64,000 nt of DNA from Pisolithus tinctorius (lineage: Eukaryota; Basidiomycota; Agaricomycetes; Boletales; Pisolithaceae), in contig JANFAH010000004.1 of assembly GCA_024663395.1 (NCBI GenBank), positions 3,720,001 to 3,784,000 on the forward strand, read 5' to 3'. The position numbers were made by a program, and so were the translations under genes. Below, piece by piece: positions 1-11,615 of the stretch. The notes under the pieces are model-generated. The model saw only the letters and a program-made list of their open reading frames with translations. It searched no databases and was not told the origin of the DNA. Each line of letters opens with the position of its first letter. The stretch's first letter is position 1.

Positions 1-130
1 GAGGTGGCTGACGGTGGCTGAGGGGGACCTGATGGTGGTGACGTCACAGGGTTTCCGGCCTCTCAGATCATGTGTGTGCGCCGGCTGTGGTTGGCAGGTC
101 TGCTTCACCACCACTGCGAATTTCTCGTGC
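1..130. other. CpG-rich sequence at window edge, probably a young insertion
   Basis: This stretch contains many CG dinucleotides and differs sharply from the CpG-poor DNA that follows. From 131 on, the sequence matches the other LTR of element M1 (31154-31295), but the match stops at this junction. The simplest reading is the right end of a young insertion whose body lies left of the window. I see no ORF or recognisable terminus. Confidence 0.35.
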
Positions 131-270
131 TAAGTATCATGTAAGCATGGAAGAGTAAGCAAAGGAAAAGTCTGAGATGACTAAGCATCCCTGAAGCGCA
201 ACCCTACCAGAGGATGGATATATATAGGCATCTAGGAAATGTGGAAGTGAAAAGTCTACCAGTCATTACA
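131..270 (-). repeat. M1 3' LTR, partial
   Basis: About 140 bp here align base for base with 31154-31295 and contain a shared TATA-like tract (GGATATATATAGG). On the minus strand the repeat starts TGTAATGACTGG at 270, directly after a polypurine tract at 271-283 (AGGAGGGGATAG on the minus strand), which is the hallmark of a 3' LTR. The remainder is cut by the CpG-rich sequence at 1-130 or lies outside the window. Confidence 0.7.
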
Positions 271-339
271 CTATCCCCTCCTAAGGCTTGACTTCCAGGT
301 GAGACCAAATAGGATGAACAGTAGTAAATGGTTCCAGCA

Positions 340-1798
340 TGGGTGTGAACAAGCTGTCAAAGCTTTCTGATGAGAGGAGAGAAATTTATGGGGGGCCCTG
401 GGGTGGGATCAGTAGAAATCCTTGATCACCAACTGTGAATTCTTCAAGGTGGAGGCTGGCTCCCAGGTATGATCTTCTTCAGGGTATCCCCTCCAATGCA
501 TGAGGAATTGAAGAGCTCCTCATTTCAAATGGGAGTCAACAATGTATTCAACCTTGTATTCAACATCTCCTTCATCAGTAACCCTCTGTGGTCCAGGCCT
601 GTTGACAGGCTGCCTGTCAAGAGCACTGAGATAGGGTTTAACCCATGAGACATTCACAACCAGATGAATCCTCATGTTGTGCAGCAACTTTAATTTAAGA
701 GCATTTGGAAGTACCTCTAGAACTTCATATGGTCTGATCCACTTTTCAGAAAGTTTATGGCTCTGCCATTCTTTCAAGGACAAATGGTCTGTAGCTAGCC
801 AGACCTGAGATCCAACAGAATAAGAGGGAGCAGATGAGCAGCATCTATCTGCTTGCTGCTTCTGCAGGGAATGAGCTTTGGTGAGGTTTGCTTTTACATC
901 TTGGAACACCTGGAACCAAGATTTGGCAACTTCCTCTGCTGCTTCTACCTTTGAAGTTGTTGGCTCGATGCCCATCCTAGGTCTATAGGAGTGGGTAACT
1001 TCAAAGGGGCACTTGCCAGTAGAAGTGGAGGCAGAGTTGTTGTACATGAACTGAGCCAAAGGTAGCCATTCCTCCCAGTGAGCCTGTTGCTGGTTGACAT
1101 ACATCTGTAAATATTGTTGGATCTCACAGTTCAACTGCTCTGTTTGTCCATCTGTCTGCAGGTGGAATGCTGTAGAGAGTTTTTGATGTACTCCTAACAT
1201 TTTAAATAGTTCCTTCATGAAACCAGAGGCAAACTGAGGGCCTTGGTCTGAGATGATAGAGTCCAGAAGTCCATGGTGTTTCCAAATGTGCATCAGGTAA
1301 AGATGAGCTGTGCTAGCAGCCATTTCTTCTGCAGTGCAGGGGATGAACTCTGCTTCCTTAGAGAACCTGACAATGATGACCAGGACATGGGACTTTCCAG
1401 AGGATCCCTTAACTCCAAGGGCCATAAAGTCAGTTGTTAACTCTCTCCAAGGCCCATCAGGGACAGGTAAAGGTTTGAGTTTTCCTGCAGGCAGCCTATT
1501 TCCAGACTTGCTGGCTTGGCACATTTGACAATGCTTTACATACTCTTCTACATTGGGTTTCAAGGTAGACCATGTGAACCAGCATGTGATCAACTCCTGA
1601 GTTCCTTTTATACCACAATGTCCTGCTAGGGGGGAGTCATGGAGAGCATTAAGCAGCTTCCTTCTAAGTGCACTAGGCACCCAGACTTTGTCTCCATTGT
1701 AATGAAGACTGCCTCAGAGTTTGCATCCAGTGGGGACTCCTTTGGCTCTAGTGGATTCAATCTGTAGATCTTCCATGAAGGGGTTTTCTGTCATAGGC
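340..1798 (-). pseudogene. M1 integrase with C-terminal chromodomain
   Basis: This is the integrase part of M1 pol. It shows an N-terminal zinc-binding H/H/C/C region (HDSPLAGH, then HCQMC). The catalytic core keeps all three acidic residues: D in TTDFMALG, D in SDQGPQF and E in EQLNCEIQQ. After about 386 open codons (1680-520) a TGA interrupts it, and the same frame continues into a chromodomain-like segment with HWRGYPEEDHTWEP, as in chromoviruses that target heterochromatin. Another TGA lies upstream near 1710. The coding sequence is cut at 1798 by insertion of F1 and resumes at 24943. Enzyme activity is unlikely because of the stops. Confidence 0.88.
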
Positions 1799-2314
1799 AT
1801 GCCTTGACCCTGGCTGGACTCAGCCTCACATCCATTCAGTCCAGCCTCAGCCTTGTCAACCACCTACCCCCAGTTAGTCTAGTGTGGTTGACACTGCTTT
1901 GCAGTGCCTGTCATTTTGGTTGAATCCTGCCTGGTCCTGTCCCTGGTCCACCTGTCCCAGTCTCTGTTGTCTTTGTCATACCTTACTAATACTTGTCTTA
2001 CCAATCTTCTTAGCAATCTTTGCAAGACCAGCATTACTGGTCTCCATACTATAGTTGTCTCTAGTATATAAACTTGTAGATACTTGGCCTGTACTCCTCA
2101 GTCTGAAATCAACTAAGTTTACTCTGATAACCCCATCTTGGCCTTGGACTTGGACTGAGACCTACACAAGGGAATAGCACTGCATCCTCAGTCACTAAGT
2201 CCAAACAGTCCACCCCCCCTGTACCTTTGTCTTTCCTCCTGACCCTGACCCCTTGGCCTTGCACCCGCTTTGGTCTCCAGTCCAGCCTCAACCTGGACAA
2301 CCATGAACTTGGCA
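1799..2314 (+). repeat. F1 5' LTR
   Basis: It starts TGTCATAGGCATGCC and ends GAACTTGGCA, 516 bp, closely matching the 3' LTR at 24412-24937. It contains TATATAAAC near 2066, a plausible TATA box. It is flanked on the left by the TTTTC target duplication. Confidence 0.8.
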
Positions 2315-2785
2315 GTATTTCAGACTCTCCACTTGTGTGGGTCTAACACATCATAGCAACCAAGACTCACTTCCAACCTCCCCATGGCCATTCTGCCACC
2401 AATCCTGACTCTGCCTCAGCCAGTGGGGCTTGCTGTGAGACAGCACTAGCTGCCTTGGGCACCACTAGGTGCTCCCCAGATCCCATCAGTCCTTTCAGGG
2501 GCTTTTCAGCCCACACATCCAATACCCCCACACCATGTCGCCCCACTGCTCCCATCCCCAAGGGTGACCCTGGCGATGATGGGCTGGGCAATGATAATGA
2601 TAACAACCCAGAAGATGATGATCCCAGTAATGATCCTGATGATAATGGTCCCAGTGATGATAATCTGGATGATGATGATCTGGAGGATGAACTGGACTTC
2701 CCAGATCTGGACACTGAGCCCACCATTATGGTCTTAGACAACCTCACAGGAGCTATCAAACTGTTGGCTTGCAATGCCTGCACTA

Positions 2786-3499
2786 TGTCATGACCGTGCG
2801 TTCATTATAGGTCCCTATACACTCCGCACCCTACTCCGCTGGTCGTTCACTCACTCCGCACCAACTCCACCCAACGTCTGCTGTTTACGAACCATCTCTG
2901 CTCCGACTGCTGTTGGACTTGTGTTACTCTCCTACCGGACCGAGCAGTCCATTCTCTGAGGGGTCATGTGACTACCTTCGCAGTCAGGTACTCTGCAGTG
3001 TGCTCACCGCATGGTCCAGCACCTGGACTATTTCCTTTTCTGGATGTTCTGTGTTACCCATTCGTATGTCCTCTGTCTACCCTTCATTTGTCGTCCAGGA
3101 AATTTTACTTGAAAATTTATGAGTCTCCATATGTCAGTTCCGATTCCGATTACTGTACCTCTGTAGCAGTATAAAAGCATGTACTGTACTCTGCTGTTCT
3201 TCAGTACGAATATCAACTTAGTTCCTACTCCTCCTGACTCCGTCTTCTGTCTGTTGGACTTGTCTCCGACTCTCCATCTGTACTCTCCCTCTGAAATATG
3301 AGGGCTGAGATCGTGCAAGGGGGTAGCACACGAGCTAAACCCGATGCCCTCACTCTGCTCCGCCTTTGTCTCGGCAGTCTTCGTTCCTGCCGACACTCCG
3401 CTAGTTGGAGTTCTGTTCTTCTGTGTCAGACTTGCTTCTGAACCCCTCTCTAGACCTTATATAGCGTCGGAGTTGGTCGGAGTAGGCCTGGACTTGACA
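2786..3499 (+). repeat. Solo LTR, family A, copy 1
   Basis: 714 bp, starting TGTCATGACCGTGCG and ending ACTTGACA. CACTA flanks both sides (2781-2785 and 3500-3504), a 5-bp duplication. It is much richer in CpG than the gag it interrupts, so it is younger than F1. It shares a core (GGGCTGAGATCGTGCAAGG region) with the A2 LTRs at 56456 and 58239. Confidence 0.85.
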
Positions 3500-4574
3500 C
3501 ACTAGTCCTGAATCCTCAAGCAGGACCAAGTTGTGTGAGCCCAACACTTTTGATGGTACCGACCCCAAGAAGCTTTGTGCTTTCTTTATCCAATGTGAGC
3601 TCAATTTCCAAGACCAACCCCAGGCTTTCAGGACTGACTGTGCCAAGGTCATCTTCACCCAGTCCTACCTCAAGGGCATGGCTCTTGAATGGTTCAAGCC
3701 AGACTTGCTTGGACTCAATGACCCCGATGACCAGCCTCTCTGGATGGACTCCTGGAGGGAGTTTGTCTTAGAGTTACAAACCACTTTTGGACCCCATGAT
3801 CTGGTCACTGATGCTGAGAGCCAGCTCGACCACTTACACATGAAAGACAACCAGCACATCAACAGGTATGTAGTTGATTTTAATTGGCTTGCTTTGCAAG
3901 TCTGAGGCTATGGAGATGGTGTGCTGTGTCATCACTTCTACTCCAGCCTCCCAGACTGAATCAAAGATGAGGTCTGTCAGGTTGGCAAACCCCAGACTCT
4001 ACATGAGCTCCACCACCTTGCCCAGGAGATAGATGCATGCTATTGGGAGCGCAAGGAAGAGATCCAACAGGCAAGTAAGCACCAGAGCTCCTCCAACAGC
4101 AACAACAATAAGTCCAGCAGCTCCACCAGCAACAACCAGTCCAAGACCAGCCAAGATAAATCCAAGACCAGTGCCACACACCAAAGGTGTTGTGGACATG
4201 GTTACAGCTGACTCTGCCTAACTCATTGACAAGTTGCACACAATGCCCATGCATGCAGATGAAGACTAAAGGCCTCATGCATAGAAAAACTGCCAGATGT
4301 GAGCAGTCATCCTTTGCACAAGAATGAGTCATCAGTGCTAAAGAGAAAAGAGGAAGTGAGTTAAGCACACATTAAAAGTTTTTAGCGCCCACATACAGCA
4401 TTCTGGTTTTCATCATATCTCTGCCATTTCCAAAGATATTGACTCCATTCTCACACTCGCTTAAAGTGCTTAGCCCCACAATTCTGCCTTCCAAATTTGG
4501 AGAGGATCCTTGCACCCTATGCATTTCTACAGCACTCCATCCATCAGATGCTCATTTCACTAAGTCCATCAATC

Positions 4575-5054
4575 ATGGCCACCTCTTCATTGATCATCTT
4601 GCTTGTCTCATTTTCCAGAGACAGTGGCTATGTATATCTGCCAGGCATTCCTGCCAGCTTCTGTCCTGAAGCCCCCTGGTTCATCCCATCATTGTCAGCC
4701 CCATCTCATCCCATGCAGCTTGGTCAGTGTGTTCTCCTTGTCAGTATAACTTCCAGAAGGATGATCTTTGGTCACCTCAGGTCTGTCACTCAGTTAGAAA
4801 GGTCTTATGTGGTCATTTCAGTCTCCCCAGTTGATGAAGCATATGGATTGTTCCTCCCTGCTCCCTGCACTGTCTTGATTCCAATCTTGTCCATCATTCT
4901 TCCCACATTGTGACAGCTGCAGCATAGTCTACTGTTCTCCAGCCTCCCTGATCGCATTCATGACAAGTATGATGTGCATCTTGCCTTCTTACTGCAAGAT
5001 CCAGCAGAAGACATCCCCCCTTCTCCTCCTCCTCCATCAGAGTCCTGTCCATGA
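4575..5054 (+). pseudogene. Conserved 159-codon ORF of family B, copy 1
   Basis: ATG at 4575 (MATSSLIILLVSF) leads to a terminal stop at 5052-5054, exactly 159 codons, the same length as in the other three copies. One internal TGA (4911-4913) stands where copy 2 has an arginine codon. The product starts hydrophobic, has an internal block YLPGIPASFCPEAPWF, a repeated-looking RSYVVISVSPVDEAYG block and an acidic, proline-rich C-terminus (QDPAED, then PPSP). I do not recognise a domain. The ORF lies in the U3-like part of the element, upstream of its TATA box. Confidence 0.55.
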
Positions 5055-5818
5055 AGCTGTTGTTAACTTTGCTGAGAGGATGGAAGGGTGGGAGATGTGA
5101 TCACCTATGCTCCCATTGCCCCACAGACCCTCAATGCCCTAGCCCCCTTTGACACCTGACTCATGCCCTTCAATTCTGGAGTTAATACTTCCCTATCTGG
5201 AAACACCATCCATCTGTCATGCCATCTTTGGATCTAGAGATGTCTCTGCTGAGATCTGACTTGCATCGCCACCCCCTAATGTGATATCAGTGTGCTTACT
5301 CAGTTTCTGACTCCATTTGACTCATTTTGTGATATTTTGACTGTCCTTGACTCGTTCATTGCCAATACTTACCAATTTTCTTTGCTTGCCTACTTTTCAT
5401 TTCTCACTTGCTCATCATGATTACTCAGTCCTTACTCATTACTTACCAAGTGTTTGTGCCTTGTTTGTCACAAGCTGTGCTCCCCCCACAGTATATAAAC
5501 CCCCATGTACTTAGCTACACCCCCAAGCAATCAAGAAGTCACTCAGCAGTCAGTTCAGCTCAGCTCAGCATATCTCATCATCAACAGTTGAGGCTCATTC
5601 AGAAGAGTCTATCTGTCTTCATTTGTATCATTGGTAGTTGAGGCTCCTTCAAGGGTCTATCTACCTCTATTCATCATCAGCAGTATCATCAGTGCTTAGT
5701 CAGCAACCTCTTGCTTAGTCATTCTTCCACTCCTGTGTAACTCATCATCAACTTGTGCCAGGAGCATATTCTATCAAAGTCCATTACTCCCAAGTCCTTT
5801 CAGCTAAATGTCAAGTAT

Positions 5819-6691
5819 GGGTTTACCCTCGGAGTGACCAGGCTTCAAGACCAGGTGACAGGGGCTAAGTCTGGGTGGCCAAAGTCAAGGCTGGGAGACA
5901 GGGGCCAAGTCTGGTTGGGCCAGAGTTGAGGCCAGAGGTTAGGGGCTAAGTCCAGAGGACCAGACTTAAGGCTGGGAGCATGGGAAACCGACCGGTCTTG
6001 GAGTGCGCACAAGGGGAAGCCAGTCCAGGGTTGGATCTACCTCCCTTGGTCTCAGCTTATGTGCTGTACCCTTATGCAAGCCAGGGAGAGTTCTGGGACA
6101 GGGGCCAGGGATAGCCTAAGGCTTGGCCTTAGCTATAGAGTAGACTCGAGGGGTAATATGGAGTTGAGGGTAATACTTAGTTGATATTCTGACTGAGGGT
6201 GCTACAAAGTACGTACAGGGGTTAAATACATGAGGCCAGTCTGGAGTAAAGAACATGAAGCCAGACTTGTTGATAAGCTATTAGAAAGATGATTAGCAAG
6301 AGGAGGACAGCCATAGTGGCTGTGCTGAGGCTAATAGCTAAAATCTGGGTGACTGGCATAACTGGGGTCGGACACAGGATTGTACAGTAAGCAAAGTCAG
6401 ATGAATGGGCTAGACTAAATATAGTATAAACAAAGGAAAACAGACTGGAGTTATGTCCAGGTGACCCAGACATAGACCTGGGAGGACCGGGGTGGAGCAG
6501 CACAAGGCTGGGAGGCCGAAACAGACCGGAGATAGGGGTAAAACACCGGACCTGAGTTATTTAGGCCAGAGTTGGGTTATCTAGGGCCAGGATTGGGTTT
6601 TCTAGGCCGGACTAGGACCGGACTTGACCGGAGATAGGGGCTAGGGGTCCGGACTGGACCAGGACTGAGTCCGAGAGTCATGGATATGACA
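5819..6691 (-). repeat. Solo LTR, family C, nested in family B
   Basis: 873 bp, TGTCAAGTATGGG...GATATGACA on the plus strand. The other family-B copies read straight through this position, so the insertion is defined by comparison. The flanks CTAAA (5814-5818) and CTGAA (6692-6696) are a 5-bp duplication with one substitution. Orientation is inferred from its resemblance to other TGTCAT... LTR starts. No coding capacity. Confidence 0.75.
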
Positions 6692-7189
6692 CTGAACACC
6701 CTTGCTCTGTTCAGCATCCCCTTCTCAATCAGCATTCATTCATCCTCTCCTGCATAACTCATCAATGACTTGTGCCAGGAGCACCTCCACTTGAAGTCTC
6801 CCCCACTTTAGGTTTCTCTGCCCTCCAGGTTCTGTGGAGGTAAACCACCACTCGCTCATATTTGTCTTTGGTGTTGGATTTGTTTGGTTTTCACCAGCTT
6901 TCCACACTTTGACTCACACCAGCAGTAACAATAACTCTGGATCTTCCCCCAAGCCAGGCAACAATAATAACAGCAATTTGTCCAAGCCTGAGCCTAGCAA
7001 ACTCAGCAAAGATGGAAAGCTTACCCCTGAGGAATGCAAGCATTGCATAGACAGAAACCTCTGCATGTTCTGCAGAGGGTCCAGTCATTTTGTGGACAAA
7101 TGCCCCAAGAAAGCCAGAAAGGCCAAGGCTCATGCTGCGGCTACCACTGAGGCTGCACCAGCCTCAGGCTTGGGTTCTACCCCCAAGAC

Positions 7190-7199
7190 AAAAAAATAG
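7190..7199 (+). promoter_or_regulatory. Candidate -1 ribosomal frameshift site, F1 gag/pol
   Basis: In the gag frame the codons read ACA AAA AAA TAG. The heptamer A_AAA_AAA is the canonical X_XXY_YYZ type and directly abuts the gag stop. A one-base backward slip enters the frame that runs openly into protease and RT (7196 on). Confidence 0.6.
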
Positions 7200-9512
7200 G
7201 TAGCAGTTCCCAGGACTCTGCACAATCTGGGAGCTGCATTGACTCCAGTTGTGCAAACCTGGAGGCTAGACTCAATGTGTCTGCTCTTTCCAGTCTGAAT
7301 TCATTAACCCCCTATGTCACATTAGAAAACCCAGATTTACCTCAGCTTTGTACTTTAGGGGACTCCAGCTCCACCCATTGTTTTATAGATAATCAATTTG
7401 CTAATCAACATTCATTTACCCTGTACTTGGTCTCCCCAATCCAACTCTGGCTCTTCAATGGAACATCCACCTTCACCATAACCCAAGCAGTAGATGTCAA
7501 TGTCCACTTCATGTCCAGTGATGTCACCCTGGTAAACCTGTATCTAGCCCCATTGGATTCTGAGTGTAAGATAGTTCTTGGACATGACTGGCTCACCCAC
7601 TACAATCTGTTGATTGATTGGGTATTGGGCAGTCTAACATTCCAGACTCCTGCACAAGGAATGCCAACCCCATCAACACCCCCTGTAAGCCCAGTCTCCA
7701 CCAGCCTCCCTGACTCCAGTCCTAGTGACCAACCAGGCCTTGTGCCATCTGTACCAGTCTCCAACTCCCTGGCTCACACCCCCCTGAAGGCCCCTCTGGT
7801 TTCCCTAATCAATGCAGCCACTTTTGTGCATGCCTGCAAACTAGAAGGGTCTGTCCAGTTCCAACTTCAGCTCTGCCCCTCAGACTCAGCTCAAGCCTGA
7901 TCAGCCTCAGCTTCCTCTCCTCCAGCCTTACCCAATGTCCTGGAAGAGTATCATGACTTTGCTGATGTCTTCAGTAAAGCCAAGGCCTTGGCTCTCCCAC
8001 CTCACCAGGAGTATGACCTGAAAATAGAGCTTGAAGAAGGAATGACCCTGCCTCTTGGCACCATCTACTCACTGTCCTCAGTTGAGCTGCAAGCTCTCTG
8101 GACCTTCATTGATGAGAACCTCACCACTGGTTTCATTTGGCCTACCTCTCCCCCTTATGCTGCACCGGTCCTCTTTGTCAAAAAGAAGGATGGTTCCCTC
8201 TGACTCTGTGTAGACTTCTGCAGCCTCAACAAAATCACTAAGAAAGACTGATATCTGCTACCACTCATCTCTGACCGCTTGGACTCACCAAGCCAAGCCA
8301 AGATCTATACTAAGATTGATCTTTGGCATGCTTACCACCTCATCCAGATTGCCCTGGGCAATGAGTGGAAGACTGCATTCTGGACTTGGTATGGTTCTTA
8401 CGAGTGGTTAGTGATGCCCTTTGGCCTCACCAATGCCCCAGCCACCTTCCAATGCTTCATGAATACCATCTTCGTGGACATGTTGGATGTCTGTGTGGTC
8501 ATCTACTTAGATGATATTCTAATCTACTCCAGAGATAAGGAGTCCTATAAGCAGCATGTCTGAGAAGTACTCTGCTGGCTTTGGCTTCACAGCCTTTATG
8601 TGAAGCCAGAGAAATGTGAGTTCCATTTGGACTCAGTTGAATACCTCAGATTCCACCTTTCCCCTGCCAGCCTCACAATGTCCAAGGAGAAGGTCCAGAC
8701 CATCTGTGACTGGCCTGAGCCTTGCAAGGTCAAGGACATTCAGTCTTTCCTCAGCTTCACAAACTTCTATTGCTGGTTTATCTTTAATTACTTGGACATC
8801 ATTGTACCACTGACTCGGCTTACCCACAAGGGGGCTCCTTGGAACTTCTCTGAGGAGTGCCACTGGTCATTCAATAATCTCAAGGCCACCTTTACTACCA
8901 TGCTGGTCTCAACTCATTTCATCCCCAGGGTTCCTATCACTGTTGAGACCAATGCTTCAGACTATGCCATCACTGGTATTCTCTCTATCATCTGCAGTGA
9001 TGGCCAGATCCATCCAGTCGCTTTCTACTCCCAGACTCTGACAGCCCTGGAGCTGAACTATGATACCCATGATAAGGAATTGTTTGCAATCTTTGAAGCA
9101 TTCTGGACCTGGTGCCACTATCTTGAGGGCTTGGCCTCACCGGTCGACATTGTTACCAACCACAAGAACCTTGAGTACTTCTCCACCTCTAAAGTACTCA
9201 CCTGCTACCAAGCTTGCTGGTCAGAATTCCTGTCTCAGTTCAATATGATCATCAGATTCAGGCCTGGTAAGCTCAGGGCTAAGCCCAATGCCCTAACTAG
9301 ATGATGGGACATCTACCCCAAAGAGGGGGATAGTGGCTATGCCTGAGTGAACCTGCAAAATCTGAGACCAGTCTTCACCCAGGAGCAACTAGCAGTCTCC
9401 CTCTGTGCCACTTACCTTGAGTACCTGGTCTTATGAGCAGTTGCCTTAATGGATATAGAAAAACTACACAATGATATCCTGACCACACTGCTGGATGACC
9501 CAGTCTCACTGA
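7196..9512 (+). pseudogene. F1 pol: protease, reverse transcriptase, RNase H
   Basis: A single frame, -1 to gag, covers protease (GDSSSTHCFID near 7345, where DSG is expected), a proline-rich linker, RT (about 8040-8600, [18 protein letters not shown] and the catalytic YLDD at about 8508), and RNase H (8930-9300, with ETNASDYA where the family has ETDASDYA). Seven premature stops, at 7898, 8201, 8249, 8561, 9302, 9344 and 9433, are all TGA; there are no TAA or TAG stops and no frameshift. This is the pattern expected from CGA to TGA decay. The frame breaks at about 9512, where a truncated family-B copy replaces the integrase. Confidence 0.9.
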
Positions 9513-11035
9513 GAGGATCCTCGCACCCTGCGCGTTTCTACAGCACTCCATCCATCAGACACTCATTTCACTAAGTCCATCAATCATGGCCACCTCTTCA
9601 TTGATCATCTTGCTTGTCTCATTTGCCAGAGACAGTGGCTACATATATCTGCCAGGCATTCCCACCAGCTTCTGTCCTGAAGCCCCCTGGTTCATCCCAT
9701 CATTGTCAGCCCTGTCTCATCCCATGCAGCTTGGTCAGTGTGTTCTCCTTGTCAGTATGACTTCCAGAAGGACATTCTTTGGTCACCTCAGGTCTGTTGC
9801 TCAGCTAGAAAGGTCTTATGTGGTCATTTCAGTCTCCCCGGTTGATGAAGCATATGGATCATTCCTCCCTGCTCCCTGCACCATCTTTGTTCCAATCTTG
9901 TCCATCATTCTTCCTACATTGCGACAGCTGCAGCATAGTCTACTGTTCTCCAGCCTCCCTGATTGCATTCATGACGAGTATGACATGCATCTTGCCTTCT
10001 TACTGCAAGATCCAGCAGAAGATGTCCCTCCTTCTCCCTCTCCTCCACCAGAGCCCCATTTGTGAAGTATTTATTGACTTCACTGAGAGGATGAAAGGGT
10101 GGGAGATGTGATCACCTATGCTCCCATTGCCCCACAGACCCCCAATGCCCTAGCCCCCTTTGACACCTGACTCATGCCCTTCAATTCTGGAATTAATACT
10201 TCCCTATCTGGAAACACTGTCCATCTGTCATGCTGTCTTTGGATTTAGAGATGTCTCCGCTGAGATCTAACTTGCATTGCCACCCCCTAATGTGATGTCA
10301 GTGCGCTTACTCAGTTTCTGATTCTATTTGACTCATTCTGTGATATTTTGACTATCCTTGACTCATTCATTGCCAATACTTACCAATCTTCTTTGCTTGC
10401 TTACTTTTCATTTCTTGCTTACTCATTATGATTACTCAGTCCTTACTCATTACTTACCAAGTGTTTGTGCCTTGTTTGTCACAAGCTGTGCCCCCCCCCC
10501 CACAGTATATAAACCCCCATGTACTTAGCTACCAGGAAGCAATCAGAAGCAATCCAGCAGTCAGTTCAGCTCAGCTCAGCATATCTCATCATCAACAGTT
10601 GAGGCTCCACAAAGGGGTCTATCTGTCATCATTTGTATACTTGGTAGTTGAGGCTCATTTGGAAGAGTCTATCTGCCATCCTTCATCATCTGAAGCTTCC
10701 TCTTAGTCAGCAGTCTTAGTCATCCCCCCCACTCCTGCATAACTCATCATTGACTTGTGCAAGGAGCATATTCTTTCAAAGTCCATTACCCCCAAGTACT
10801 TTCAGCTGAACACCTTCACTCTGTTCAGCATCCCCTCCTCAGTCATCATCCATTCACCTACTCCTGCGTAACTCATCAATGACTTGTGCCAGGAGCACCT
10901 CTACTTGAAGTCTCCCCCACATTTAGGTTTCTCTGCACTCCAGGTTCCACAGAGGCAAACCACCACTCGCTCTTATTTGTCTTTTGTGTTGGATTTGTTT
11001 GGTTTTCACCAGCATTCCACACTTTGACTCACACT
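9513..11035 (+). mobile_element. Family B, copy 2, truncated at its left end
   Basis: It aligns to family B from the GAGAGGATCC region onward, so about the first 330 bp are missing; the right end GACTCACA is intact near 11035. It contains the TATATAAAC box near 10506. It sits exactly where the F1 integrase should be: pol resumes afterwards only at the segment before the chromodomain, so insertion and deletion are coupled. Confidence 0.7.
9586..10065 (+). CDS. Conserved 159-codon ORF of family B, intact copy
   Basis: This is the only family-B copy in which the ORF is uninterrupted: ATG 9586 to TGA 10063-10065, 159 residues. It carries the same blocks as its relatives: an N-terminal hydrophobic stretch, YLPGIPTSFCPEAPWF, ERSYVVISVSPVDEAYG, and an acidic Pro-rich tail. 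No family is recognised and no zinc knuckle, protease or polymerase motif is visible. Whether it is expressed is unknown; it could be a captured gene fragment or an LTR-encoded accessory protein. Confidence 0.5.
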   Translation: MATSSLIILLVSFARDSGYIYLPGIPTSFCPEAPWFIPSLSALSHPMQLGQCVLLVSMTSRRTFFGHLRSVAQLERSYVVISVSPVDEAYGSFLPAPCTIFVPILSIILPTLRQLQHSLLFSSLPDCIHDEYDMHLAFLLQDPAEDVPPSPSPPPEPHL

Positions 11036-11436
11036 GGTCATGGCTCAGGCCAGTACCCACTCATTCACACTGTGCCTGCTGGACTCAATGCACACAGTAC
11101 ATCTGGTCTTCCACATCTCCCAACTCAAACCAGCCATCCCTAATACCATTCTGAACCAGACTCAGCCACCACCCCCACCAGTCAAAGTCAACAGTGAACT
11201 AGAGTTCAAGGTGGCTGAAATCCTTGACTCCAAGGTTGACTGGTGGTGTTGGCTTCAATACTTAGTCTGGTGGACTGGCTACGAGGGGACTGATGAAGAA
11301 ACCACTTGGGTACTTGCTACAGAGGTGGACAATGTGTCTGAACTTGTACAAGAGTTTCACTCCAGCTATCCTAATAAACCCAGCCCTTTCCAATGAGGAC
11401 CAGCTTTGACTGGCCTCAGTTTCTGTTCTATTCTCT
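11036..11436 (+). pseudogene. F1 pol C-terminus with chromodomain
   Basis: The frame ending at 11396 encodes the post-integrase segment (HISQLKPA, where relatives have HVSQLEP) and a chromodomain with YLVWWTGYEGTDEETTW, followed by HSSYPNKPSPF. The integrase core is absent upstream. The coding part ends just before LTR A (reverse) at 11442. Confidence 0.85.
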
Positions 11437-11615
11437 ACTGGTGTCAAGTCCGGGCCTACTCCAACCAACTCCAACACTAAACAAGGTCTAGAGGAGGGTC
11501 CGGAAGCAAGTCCGACACACAGGAACAGAACTCCGACTAGCAGAGTGTCGGCAGAGATGAAGACTGCCAAAGCAAAGGTGGAGTGGAGTGAGGGCATCAG
11601 GTTTAGCTCGTGCGC

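Larger units (their letters stand above)
4172..6918 (+). mobile_element. Family B long LTR-like element, copy 1 (contains solo LTR C)
   Basis: It starts TGCCACACACCAAAGG and ends GACTCACA, with CCAG on both sides (4168-4171 and 6919-6922), a 4-bp duplication. Without the nested LTR C it is about 1.87 kb. It has TG...CA ends and a TATATAAAC box near 5493, so I read it as a long solo LTR. A conserved 159-codon ORF lies upstream of the TATA box. Other copies are at 9513, 25617 and about 31300. Confidence 0.75.
2353..7199 (+). pseudogene. F1 gag, split by two insertions
   Basis: Gag of a chromovirus. The expected start codon near 2353 reads ATA. An acidic stretch (2560-2720, rich in Asp/Asn from GAT repeats) precedes the insertion of LTR A (2786-3499). 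Removing that LTR and one CACTA copy restores the frame into the retrotransposon-gag domain (3530-3900). Two TGA stops follow, near 3903 and 3958. Family B then interrupts at 4172-6918; removing it and one CCAG restores the frame into a Ser/Asn linker and a zinc knuckle, CMFCRGSSHFVDKC (C-X2-C-X4-H-X4-C, about 7060-7100). The frame ends in seven A residues followed by TAG (7190-7199), a potential -1 frameshift site into pol. Confidence 0.87.

Noticed and set aside
2367..2783. Serine-rich minus-strand ORF (138 residues)
   Set aside because: It is the complement of the GAT-rich acidic stretch of F1 gag, not an independent gene.
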